Under the pieces are notes generated by a model. The model made no database searches. It was not told where the DNA came from and saw only the letters and a program-made list of their open reading frames with translations. The position numbers were made by a program, and so were the translations under genes. Below, one piece after another: positions 41,753 through 50,300 of a stretch of DNA of 55,661 nt (positions within the stretch are counted from its first letter, which is position 1; every line of letters begins with the position of its first letter). The stretch lies in the NCBI GenBank assembly GCA_002862085.1, contig PKCK01000006.1, positions 1-55,661 on the forward strand, written 5' to 3'. Origin of the DNA: Planctomycetota bacterium. GTDB lineage: Bacteria; Planctomycetota; UBA1135; GCA-002686595.

Positions 41753-42772
41753 ATGGGCCGTCTGAGGGTACTGGTGACGGGCGCGACCGGCTTCCTCGGC
41801 GGGCGGCTGTGTGCGCGCCTCGCCGAGGATGGGGGGGGGCTCGCCGATGAGGTCGAGGTCACAGCCACCGGGCGCAGGCGTGACAAAGGGGCGGAGCTCG
41901 AGGCACTGGGCTGTCGCTTCGTCGCTGCCGATCTCGCGGACCGCGCCGCGGTGATGGCGCTCTGCGAGGGTCAGGATCTCGTCGTGCATTCCGGGGCGCT
42001 GTCGTCGCCCTGGGGCCGCTACGAGGACTTCTACAGGGCCAACGTCATCGGGACCGAGAGTGTGCTCGCGGGCTGTCAGGCGCAGGGGGGCGCTCGCCTG
42101 GTGCACGTCTCGACGCCGAGCCTCTACTTCGACGGGCGTGAGGCCTGGAACCTGCACGAAGACAGTCCCCTGCCTCGGCCGCGAACCTCCTACATCGCGA
42201 CCAAGCGCATCGCCGAAGAGCGGGTCGGAGAGGCGGTCTCCGAGGGCCTCGAAGCGATCATCCTCAGGCCCCGAGGGCTCTACGGCCCCGGTGATCCGGC
42301 GATCTTTCCGCGCATCGTCGCGGCGCTCGAAGCCGGGCGCCTGCCCATCCTCGGGCGCGGTGACAACCTCGCGGACATCACCTACATCGACAACGTCGTC
42401 GACGCCCTGCTCTGCGCGGCCCGCGCCGGGCCGGAGGCCGTCGGCAAGATCTACAACATCACCAACGGGGACCCCGTGCCCTTATGGCCACTCGTCGATC
42501 GCCTCGCCGACGAGCTCCGCCTCGCGCGCCCGCGGTGGCGGCTGCCGGTGCCCGTCGCGCTCGTCGTCGCATGGCTGCTTGAGGTGCTTCACAGCACGGT
42601 CGTGAGGGGGGGGGAGCCGCGCATGACGCGCTACTCCGTCGCCGTGCTCGCGCGCACCATCACCCTGGACATCGGCGCAGCGCGCCGCGAGCTCGGCTAC
42701 GCGCCGCGGGTGACGACGCTGGAGGGTTTCGAGCGCTACCTGACCTGGCTGAAGTCGCAGCGCGCGGGTTGA
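41753..42772 (+). CDS. NAD(P)-dependent epimerase/3-beta-HSD family reductase, OleD-like
   Basis: A 339-residue extended short-chain dehydrogenase. The Rossmann motif GATGFLGG lies near residues 9-16 and the catalytic pair Tyr147/Lys151 in SYIATK. Segments HSGALSSPWGRYEDF, VHVSTPSLYF and RGLYGPGDPAIFPRI resemble OleD, the reductase of bacterial long-chain olefin biosynthesis that reduces 2-alkyl-3-ketoalkanoic acids. A strong Shine-Dalgarno GGAGGAGG ends three bases before the ATG; a TTG directly upstream is less likely. It converges with the PaaK-like gene with only 8 bases between stops. Together with the ketosynthase III at 46354-47361 it suggests that a beta-keto acid made by acyl-acyl condensation is reduced in this cluster. 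Confidence 0.8.
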   Translation: MGRLRVLVTGATGFLGGRLCARLAEDGGGLADEVEVTATGRRRDKGAELEALGCRFVAADLADRAAVMALCEGQDLVVHSGALSSPWGRYEDFYRANVIGTESVLAGCQAQGGARLVHVSTPSLYFDGREAWNLHEDSPLPRPRTSYIATKRIAEERVGEAVSEGLEAIILRPRGLYGPGDPAIFPRIVAALEAGRLPILGRGDNLADITYIDNVVDALLCAARAGPEAVGKIYNITNGDPVPLWPLVDRLADELRLARPRWRLPVPVALVVAWLLEVLHSTVVRGGEPRMTRYSVAVLARTITLDIGAARRELGYAPRVTTLEGFERYLTWLKSQRAG

Positions 42773-42780
42773 GCTCTGGC

Positions 42781-44118
42781 TCAGCCCTCGGGCGGCGTGT
42801 CGAAGCGGCGTTCGACGCGCCGCAGCTTGGTGAGCCCGGCGCGATGGAGGTCTTCGCTGCGGCGTATGGTCGGTGCGCGACAGCCAAGCTCGGCGAACAA
42901 CGTCTGCAGTCGCTCGACGGCGGCGCAGAACTCCACTTCGGTGACCGCGCCAGGTCGGCAACGCAGCGCGAGCGTGAGCTCCGAAGGGCCGCGCTGAACG
43001 ACCTGATAATCGGTGATGGTGTCGGTGCTGGCGATCACCGCGCGGCGGATGAAGTCCGGGAACACCGGGCGGACGTCGCCGTCATAGGTCGGCATCTCGA
43101 AGAGATCGTCACAGCGGCCCTCTATGCTTGCAATGGAGGTGAACAAGCTGCCGCAAGGGCAGGGCGTCTTGGCTTCGGTGAGGATGTCGTTGAGGCGATA
43201 GCGGATGATGGGCTGACTCGTGCGCGAGAAGTCGGTGACGATGGGGACGAACTTCTCTCGCCGTTCGTCGATGTACTCCTTCTCGATGATGACCCCGTCC
43301 TCGTTGAGGTGCAGGGTGCCCTCGGCGCAGCTCATACCGAGGAAGCCCTCGGTGCACTGATAGGCCTGGTGGATCGCCTGACCGAAGGCCTCCGCGATGA
43401 TGCCCTCGTCGACGGGGTCGAGCACCTCTGCCGCTGAGACGAGGCGCTCGGGGCAGATCTTCAAGCGGCCAGCGGACAGCTCGGCGGCGAGGCAGCGGAG
43501 CAGACTCGGCGGCGCGATCAGGATGTCCGGAGGGGCCGCGTTCAGGCGCGCGACGTGGGCCGGAATCGGACTGATGAGATCGTAGAAGTCGAAGGTCAGG
43601 CGTCCGCGCCCGGTTGCCTCGTAGAGGTTGCTGTTGGCCCTCAGGAACAGCGCGATGCGCGCGCGGCTCAGGATCGAGCGGGGCAGCACCTTGGCGAGGA
43701 AGCTCCCGACCCAGATGTCCTGCTCGCGTGGTGCGACCAGGAACAACCCCCGGTTGCCCGAGGTGCCCGAGGAGAGGCCGACGGTGATGGGGCCCAGGCT
43801 CGGGCTGAAGTCCCGACTTCGCTCGGCTTCGAGGGCCACCTCGAAGGCTTTCTGCTTGGTGACGCCAACGGTGTTCAGGCGGTCGAAGTTGGCCATCATC
43901 GCGACCTTTTCGATGGGCTCGAGTTCGCGCCAGCGGTCGACCGACCGGCCCTCGAAGCGCTCGTCGGTATAGCTCGACAGCGGTCGGATCCTCTTCAGGA
44001 AACGTCGCACTCGGCGCTCCTGCCAGGCCTCGAGAGCGGCGCGGTTCGCGAAGCGCCGCCTCATCCAGAGGGTCCAGAGGTAACGACAGAGGATGCGAAG
44101 TCGGGACGACACGCTCAC
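42781..44118 (-). CDS. PaaK-like adenylate-forming enzyme (phenylacetate-CoA ligase/F390 synthetase superfamily)
   Basis: A 445-residue protein. The GTG at 44118 overlaps the TGA of the ATP-grasp gene (GTGA), so translation is probably coupled. It has the superfamily ATP-binding loop SSGTSGNRG near residue 120, the acidic motif region YQCTEGFLG, the TPCPCGS element common in PaaK-like proteins, and a C-terminal subdomain (QVVQRGPSELTLALRC). Such enzymes activate a carboxylic acid as acyl-AMP for transfer to CoA, a carrier protein or an amine. The acid is unknown. Next to a ketosynthase III and an OleD-like reductase it occupies the position that OleC, a different AMP-ligase family, holds in olefin pathways, so a related activation step is plausible. 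Confidence 0.82.
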   Translation of the reverse strand: MSVSSRLRILCRYLWTLWMRRRFANRAALEAWQERRVRRFLKRIRPLSSYTDERFEGRSVDRWRELEPIEKVAMMANFDRLNTVGVTKQKAFEVALEAERSRDFSPSLGPITVGLSSGTSGNRGLFLVAPREQDIWVGSFLAKVLPRSILSRARIALFLRANSNLYEATGRGRLTFDFYDLISPIPAHVARLNAAPPDILIAPPSLLRCLAAELSAGRLKICPERLVSAAEVLDPVDEGIIAEAFGQAIHQAYQCTEGFLGMSCAEGTLHLNEDGVIIEKEYIDERREKFVPIVTDFSRTSQPIIRYRLNDILTEAKTPCPCGSLFTSIASIEGRCDDLFEMPTYDGDVRPVFPDFIRRAVIASTDTITDYQVVQRGPSELTLALRCRPGAVTEVEFCAAVERLQTLFAELGCRAPTIRRSEDLHRAGLTKLRRVERRFDTPPEG

Positions 44119-45323
44119 GCTCCTCCTGGCCCGAGGGGTGCGAGCGCTTCGCCTTCGCCGTTCCATTCGATGTCGAGGGTCGAGGCTTCGAGTAGCGACG
44201 CGTCCGCCCGGAGCGCTATCACGCCAACCTCGAGGTAGGAGATCAGCTGCCCGAAGGCGGGCGCCAGGTCACGCCAACGGAAGATGACGTCCCGGGCGGC
44301 GAGGAACTCTCGGAGCCAGGCGCCGAGTCGAAGCTGAAGGATCGCCGTCGGCAGGCCGTAGAGCAGCATCCCGAGGGCGATCATCGCGCGGTGCGAGGGC
44401 GTCGGTGTGATCCGGTCCTCGGCCTCGCCGAGCAGCGCGTCGCAGAGCCCGTCGCCAGGGCGGAAGAGGTGTGCGCCGCTGGTCGCCCGGGGGTTGCAAT
44501 CGATGGGCAGGGCGACGTCATCGGGGCGCACGATGAAGTCGAAGGCGATCTGGCCCGTATAGCCGGTCGCCTCGACGAAGCGCTCGACCCAGCGCTCGGC
44601 AGCCCGGTGTTCGGCGTGGGCGAAGGAGACCGTCGCCCCTTGCCCGGCGGTCCAGTCGGCGGGGTAGCACGCGTGCGCGACGACCTTGCCGGCGTTCGCG
44701 ACGCTGTAGGTGCAGAGCTGGGCGCCCTCGATGAACTCCTGGACGACCCAGGGGACGTCTTCGCTGACCTCGAGGCCGTCGAGTGCCTCGCGGCGCGTAG
44801 GCCGCACGAGGGTGCCACAGCCGAAGCGTGAGAATTCGCGCTTCAGGACGATCGGGTCGCGCGAGACGATGTCCTCCTCCAGGGCGGCCCTGGAAGTCTC
44901 CCGGCGGGTCGCGGGCGCTGGCAGTCCGAGGGATCGAGCGAGCTCGATGAAGGCGTACTTGCTGTGGAGCTGGCGCAGCTTCGGAAGCTCTTCGCACACC
45001 ACCCGGCAGCGGTCGGGCAAGCGTGCTCGGATGCGCGCGACGTGGAAGGTCTCTTCGCAGGTCGGCAGCAGCACGTCGATCCTGTACTTCGTGATGATCC
45101 GCGCGAGCGCGTCGGCGAAGCCCTCGAGGTCGTGGTTCGGCGCGGGGACGCGGAAGGTTCGCCGGACAGCGCGGCTGAAGCGACAGATGGGCTGGCGTAC
45201 GCTCTCGGCGATGCACACTTCGTGGCCGCGCGCCGCGAACAGCCGCGCGAGCTCGAGGGTCACGGGCGCGCGAGCCCCGGTCAGGAGCACACGCCGGGGT
45301 GCGTCGGCTGCCGCTTCGTTCAC
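44115..45323 (-). CDS. ATP-grasp domain ligase
   Basis: A 402-residue protein starting at GTG 45323, which overlaps the TGA of the upstream hydrolase gene (GTGA). The N-terminal Rossmann-like pre-ATP-grasp domain begins RRVLLTGARAPVTLELA. The ATP-grasp core has IVLKREFSRFG, the nucleotide-binding VVQEFIEGAQLCTYS and the metal-binding DCNPRATSGAH. ATP-grasp ligases join a carboxylate, through an acyl-phosphate, to an amine or thiol; this one resembles carbamoyl-phosphate-synthase-type or amino-acid ligases of natural-product clusters. Its partner is unknown. Being the middle member of a three-gene coupled operon with a hydrolase and a PaaK-like enzyme, it probably adds an amine to an acid made in the pathway. 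Confidence 0.82.
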   Translation of the reverse strand: MNEAAADAPRRVLLTGARAPVTLELARLFAARGHEVCIAESVRQPICRFSRAVRRTFRVPAPNHDLEGFADALARIITKYRIDVLLPTCEETFHVARIRARLPDRCRVVCEELPKLRQLHSKYAFIELARSLGLPAPATRRETSRAALEEDIVSRDPIVLKREFSRFGCGTLVRPTRREALDGLEVSEDVPWVVQEFIEGAQLCTYSVANAGKVVAHACYPADWTAGQGATVSFAHAEHRAAERWVERFVEATGYTGQIAFDFIVRPDDVALPIDCNPRATSGAHLFRPGDGLCDALLGEAEDRITPTPSHRAMIALGMLLYGLPTAILQLRLGAWLREFLAARDVIFRWRDLAPAFGQLISYLEVGVIALRADASLLEASTLDIEWNGEGEALAPLGPGGA

Positions 45324-46153
45324 GTCACGAGCCTCGAGAGAACCTCGTCGCAGTGGGAAGGTACGATCTGGATCTGAGGGGAACGCTCGGCCAGCTCGCT
45401 GAGCCGCGCCAGGGTGTGGCCATAGACCCCGTAGTCGTCGAACAGCAGCCGCGTGACCTGTGAGGGCATGATCTGCTCGCGGTAGCTCCGGCTCGTCCAG
45501 CAGGCGTCGGCGACCAGAAGCGTGGAGCGCTCGTCGCCCGGCACGAACAGCCCGAGCTGGCCGGCGGCGTGGCCGGGCAGCGGGACGCCATAGACGCTCT
45601 CGTCGCCGAAGAGATCGAGGCCCTCGGTGAAGGGCGCGCACTCCGAGGGCAGCGGCCTGGTCGCGCTGGGGTCGAGGGGGGTGAACCGGGACTCGAAGTC
45701 GTGGGGGATGAGGCCGGGGAGGAATCCCTTCAGCACGCCGCGCAGGCCGCGCAGGCCGCAGACCGCACGCCAGGCGTCGGGCAGGCACAGGAAGCGCGCC
45801 TTCGGGAAGTCGGCGAGCGCGCTCACGTGATCTGCGTGGAAGTGGGAGCAGATGATCGCGCGCACGTCGTCGGCGCCGATGCCCCGGCGCGCGAGATGCG
45901 CCAGGGCCGAGGCCTGCGGGGGCAGCTCGACGGGTGTCACGATGCCATAGAGCCGGCCCGGCCAGCGCTCGGTCTCCTGGCAGAAGTGCTCGGAGTACCC
46001 GGTGTCGTAGAGTACGACGCCCCGGGTCGGATGCTCGAGCACGGCGAACATAGCGGGGAAGCGAAGCTTCGAGAACTTCCAGTCGCGCAGCACGACGTGC
46101 TGTGGGTGGACACAGGAGCCCGCCTCGTGAAAAGTCAGCTTGCAGCGCGTCAA
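45320..46153 (-). CDS. Metallo-beta-lactamase-fold hydrolase
   Basis: A 277-residue metallo-beta-lactamase-fold protein with the di-zinc motif SHFHADH near residues 102-108 and further His/Asp ligands (PLPGHAAG, VADACW, VPSHCDEVL). Family members include lactonases, thioesterases and glyoxalases. The start is a TTG at 46153 preceded at good spacing by GGGGGGAGCC; no ATG or GTG in a suitable place exists. It is the first gene of the three-gene leftward operon and is divergent from the ketosynthase III gene with about 200 bases between them. A hydrolytic or lactone-opening step on a cluster intermediate is plausible. Compared with olefin pathways, no alpha/beta hydrolase (OleB) is present, so this enzyme could play a comparable role, which is speculation. 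Confidence 0.83.
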   Translation of the reverse strand: MTRCKLTFHEAGSCVHPQHVVLRDWKFSKLRFPAMFAVLEHPTRGVVLYDTGYSEHFCQETERWPGRLYGIVTPVELPPQASALAHLARRGIGADDVRAIICSHFHADHVSALADFPKARFLCLPDAWRAVCGLRGLRGVLKGFLPGLIPHDFESRFTPLDPSATRPLPSECAPFTEGLDLFGDESVYGVPLPGHAAGQLGLFVPGDERSTLLVADACWTSRSYREQIMPSQVTRLLFDDYGVYGHTLARLSELAERSPQIQIVPSHCDEVLSRLVT

Positions 46154-46353
46154 AGGCTCCCCCCGCTCGATCGGATCAAACCAAGGCTCAAGCTTACCAT
46201 TCTGCGCGCGTCCGAGATCGAGCGCGCGGCTCGGTGTGCGCTCGCTCGAAGGCCTCGAGCACCTGGATTTACGGCGCTGCTGAGCTTCGCGCCAGGAGCT
46301 TGCTGCTACCGTAGGCCCAGCGGAGCGACCCCCGCCGGAAAGCGAGGCGAGAG
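46154..46353. promoter_or_regulatory. Divergent promoter region between hydrolase operon and ketosynthase III
   Basis: A 200-base gap between divergent starts must hold both promoters. I see no operator repeat clear enough to name. A purine-rich GAGGCGAG precedes the ketosynthase ATG. Confidence 0.45.
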
Positions 46354-47361
46354 ATGTCCGAAGCCCCCTGGAAGTTCAAGTTTGCCGGCGTCGGGCGCCA
46401 CCTCCCCGAGCGTGTCGTGACCGCCGAAGAGGTCGAGCGCCTCGCGAACATTCCCGAGGCCAGCAGCCGCCGCTTCAACGGCGTCAAGGAGCGCCGCTGG
46501 GCCGATCCGACGATGCCGTCGATGGCGATGGCGGCGGAAGCCGCCAAGGAGGCCATCGCCGATGCAGGCCTCGAGCCTGGTGACCTCGACCTCATCATCA
46601 ACGCCTCGGGCTCCCCGCAGCAAGCCATCCCCGATGGCGCCTGCTACATCCAGCGGCACCTCGGCCTCGAGGACTCGGGCATCACTTGTATGAGCGTCCA
46701 TACGACGTGCCTCGGCTTCCTCTCTGCCATCAACGTCGCCTCGGCCTTCATCGCGACAGGTCGCTACGAGAACATCCTCATCGCCTGCTGTGACATCGCG
46801 GCCTCCTGCCTCAATCCCGACGAAGCCGAGACCTTCACCCTCTTCGGGGACATGGCGGCTGCTGCCGTGCTCGTCCCGACCCCGTCGGGCGAGCCCTGTG
46901 GCATGCATCGCTTCCAATTCGACACATACAGCACCGGCGCAGACCTGACGGTCATCCCGGGGCTCGGCACGTATCGACATCCGGGCCGGGCGGACGACGT
47001 GCCCACCGATCACATGTTCCACATGAATGGCCCCGAGGTCCTGAAGATGGCGCTCGACCTCATGCCAGCCTTCCTCGCTGACCTGTGCCCGAAGCACGAA
47101 CCACCCGTCGACCTCGTAGTTCCGCATCAATCGAGCCGGACGGCCCTCAAGCTCGCCGGCGAGCTACTGCGGGAGTACACGGGCATCGGCCGTGAGAAGA
47201 TCGTCGATATCTTGGAGTACCACGGCAACTGCGTCAGCGCCTCCATTCCCGGGGCCCTCTATCACGCCGTGCGCAGCGGCGCGCTCCGCCGAGGGGATCG
47301 CTTCATGATCATCGGCACGGGCGCGGGGCTCTCCCTCGGCGGCGCGATCTTCACCTATTGA
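46354..47361 (+). CDS. Ketosynthase III (FabH/OleA-like thiolase-fold enzyme)
   Basis: A 335-residue beta-ketoacyl synthase III family enzyme with the full catalytic triad: Cys119 in TTCLGFLSAI, His258 in VPHQSSRTA and Asn292 in YHGNCVSASIPGAL. The C-terminal glycine-rich GTGAGLSLGGAIF is typical of the fold. FabH condenses acetyl-CoA with malonyl-ACP, while OleA condenses two fatty acyl-CoAs head to head. The OleD-like reductase and acyl-activating enzymes nearby make the second mode worth testing, but the sequence alone does not decide. It overlaps the end of the PKS gene tail-to-tail by seven bases and is divergent from the hydrolase operon. Confidence 0.85.
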   Translation: MSEAPWKFKFAGVGRHLPERVVTAEEVERLANIPEASSRRFNGVKERRWADPTMPSMAMAAEAAKEAIADAGLEPGDLDLIINASGSPQQAIPDGACYIQRHLGLEDSGITCMSVHTTCLGFLSAINVASAFIATGRYENILIACCDIAASCLNPDEAETFTLFGDMAAAAVLVPTPSGEPCGMHRFQFDTYSTGADLTVIPGLGTYRHPGRADDVPTDHMFHMNGPEVLKMALDLMPAFLADLCPKHEPPVDLVVPHQSSRTALKLAGELLREYTGIGREKIVDILEYHGNCVSASIPGALYHAVRSGALRRGDRFMIIGTGAGLSLGGAIFTY

Positions 47362-50300
47362 GCGCTCGCACCCAGGTCTTCGAGAGCCGTGTCGAGGTGG
47401 TGCGCGAGCTTCGCGGCGTTGGCTCCGCGCACCAGGGTGAAGTGGCTCGCTTCGATGGCTTGCTCGTTCGCAACCTTCGCCCAGCCGCTCCAGCCGAGGT
47501 CTGCAGGTGCGCCGGCGTGCTCAGGAAGGGGGTCGGTCGCGCGGTAGACGTGCGCGGCGCCGGCGTACGGACCCGGGCGATAGGCCTGGAGCAGGTCGAG
47601 GTTCTGCCGGAACAGCTCGAAGAGGCGCTGAAGGTCTTCCAGCCGAGCATTCCAGGGCAGCGCTTCCTGGTCCTTCGCCGCTCTCAGGATGACGCGCAGG
47701 CCCTCGTCGAGGGAGCCGCGCGCGAGCGCCTCGAGGTCGAGGGTGTGGCGCAGGATGCCGAGGTCCTGAGCGAGGACCGACAGCAGGAAGGGCAGGTCTT
47801 CGGCCGGCGCGGCATGGGTGCCGGGTGCGAGACCGTCGAAGATCCCGACGAAGCGTAGGTCGGCGCTCTCGGCCGCGAGCTGACGGGCCACCTCGAAGGC
47901 GATCACGCCGCCCATCGACCAGCCCGCGATGTGAAGCGGTCCTTCCGGCTGAGCCACGCGTATCCGGCGCGCGTAGTCCTCTGCCATCTCCTCGAGGGTC
48001 GCGTAGGCGACATCCTCGCCGCTCAGCCGCGGATGCTGGAGGCCGACGATGTCGAGGGGCGTGTTCATCGCGCGGGCGAGATCGGCGTAGCAGAGCGCGG
48101 AGCCTCCGACAGGATGGATCAGGAACAGCCGCGCCGCGCGCGGGGCACCCTGTTTGAGCTGGATCAGGGCGCGATCGGCGACGGCGGGGTTGGCGGCCGC
48201 AGCGTGCTCCGCCGCCTGCTGAGAGAGCTGGAGCAGCTCGGTCGTTAGGCTCGCGACACTGGTGCCTTCGGCGAGGCGCCCGACGTCGAGCTGGAGCTGC
48301 AGCTGCGCTTCGATCTCGTTGACGAGCTCCAGGGCGACCATCGAGTCGAGGCCGAGCTCGGTCAGCGAGCGCAGCGGATCGAGTTCGCCGGGGTCGAGGT
48401 CGAGGCTGCGCGCGAGGCGCTCGGTCAGGAAGGACTCGACGAGGGGCCGGCGCTCGTCCGCGGTCAAGGGCTGCAGGCGCTCGTGCAAAGGGCGCTCTCT
48501 TGGCGTCGGCTCGAGGCGCAGCCCGTACGCCTGGGCGAGCAGCCGGCCATCGGCTGAGAACACGCTCAGATCGGCGCGCAGCGCCTTGGCGGTTCGGCGC
48601 CGGCCTCCGTGGAGCTGCCCGTGAATCCAGGCGGCGTCGTCGAGTTCGGCGTCGAGCCACAGCGTGTCGGCGGCGCAGACCTGATAGCTGCCACGACCGT
48701 CGTCGGGACACAGTGCGCCCAGAGCTTCGCGGCAGGCCTGGGCGAACCGCTCGACGCCTGGCGCGTCGTCCTGCTGGTCGGACCCACCGAGGGCTGCGAG
48801 CAGCTCGCCGTCGCCGCGCGCGATCTGACGGAGCCAGCTGTGCGGGCCGTCGAGATAGTCGAGGCCTCGCCGTCGGCAGCGCGCGACGAAGTCCTCGACG
48901 GCCTCGGGCGTCGTGACGCGCGCGCGCAGCTCATCGAGGGAGCTCGAGTGGCGCGGCGGCTCGTCCCTGGTCGTGACGGTGCCCCGCAGATGCAGGGTCC
49001 AATCCCCCGTGAACGGGTCGAGGACGTACACCGCGAAGTCATGGCCGGCGGATCGGGGGTCGAGGCGAATCTGGCAACGCGCGGCGCGGACCCTGGAGAT
49101 CGCCGCCGGCGCGACTCGCTCGAGGGCGGCGAGCTCCAGGCAAGCGTCGGGCGCGCAGCGGCGGGCGGCTCGCAAGGCCAGGGCCGCAGAGATCGTCCAC
49201 CGCAGCCTCGGCTCCTTCTGGTTCATGACCGCGTCGCCGTGGGCCGGGGGGATCTCGATCTCGAAGACGCGGGTCGGGCCGAGCACTCGCACGTCGAGCT
49301 CCACGAGGGTCGAGGAGGAGCGAGACGGCGAGGCGGAGGAGACGCTCCGGATGGAGCCCTCGAGCCAGAAGCGCTGGTTTTCGAAGGGGTAGCTCGGCAG
49401 GGGCGCGAGGGGCCTGCGAGCTGGGAAGAGGGCGGCGAGGTCGAGGGTCACGCCTGCCGCGTAGAGCGCGCCGGTCGCCTCGAGCAACGCTTGGACCTCG
49501 CCGCGCCCCTCGCGCAGCGATGGCGCGAGGGTCATGTCGGCGTCCGGGGTGATGCAGGCTTTGGCGAGGCTGCTCAGTGCGCCGCTGGGGCCACATTCGA
49601 CGAGCGCGCGGACGCCGCGCGCGCAGAGCGTCGCGACACCGTCGCTGAAGCGCACGGCGCGGCGGGCGTGATCGAGCCAGTATTCGGGCCGGGTGATGGC
49701 CTCGGAGTCGACGAGCGCGCCCGAGAGGTTGCTGACGATCGGGATCCTCGGAGGGTGGAGCTCGCAGCGGGAGAGCTCGGCGGCGAAGCCCTCAAGCATC
49801 GCGTCCATGTGAGCGCTGTGGAAGGCGTGGGAGACCCGCAGTTGATCGACCCGGCGTCCTTGTCCCTCGAAGTGGGCCGCACAGTCGGCGACGGCATCCG
49901 GGTCGCCGCTCACGACGGTCTGGCAGGGGCCGTTCAAGGCGGCGATGTCGATGTGCCCACTCAGGATGGCGACCACGGGCGCGAGTTCCGCTTCGCTCGC
50001 GGCGATCGCGACCATCGCGCCGCCGCTCAGGCAGGCTTGCATGAGGCGCCCGCGGGCGCACACCAGGCGCGACGCGTCGGCGAGGGACAGCACGCCGGCG
50101 ACCTGGGCTGCCACGAGCTCGCCGAGGGAGTGACCGAGTAGCGCCTCGGGCACGAGCCCGAAGGACCGCCACAGCCGCGCCAGGGAGAGCTCGAGGGCGA
50201 AGAGCGCGGGCTGGGCCCACTCGGTTCGGTCGAGCAGCGCGGCTTCGGGGCTCTCCGGAGCCGCGTCGACGACCTCGGCGAGGGGGCGAGGCAGCCAGGG

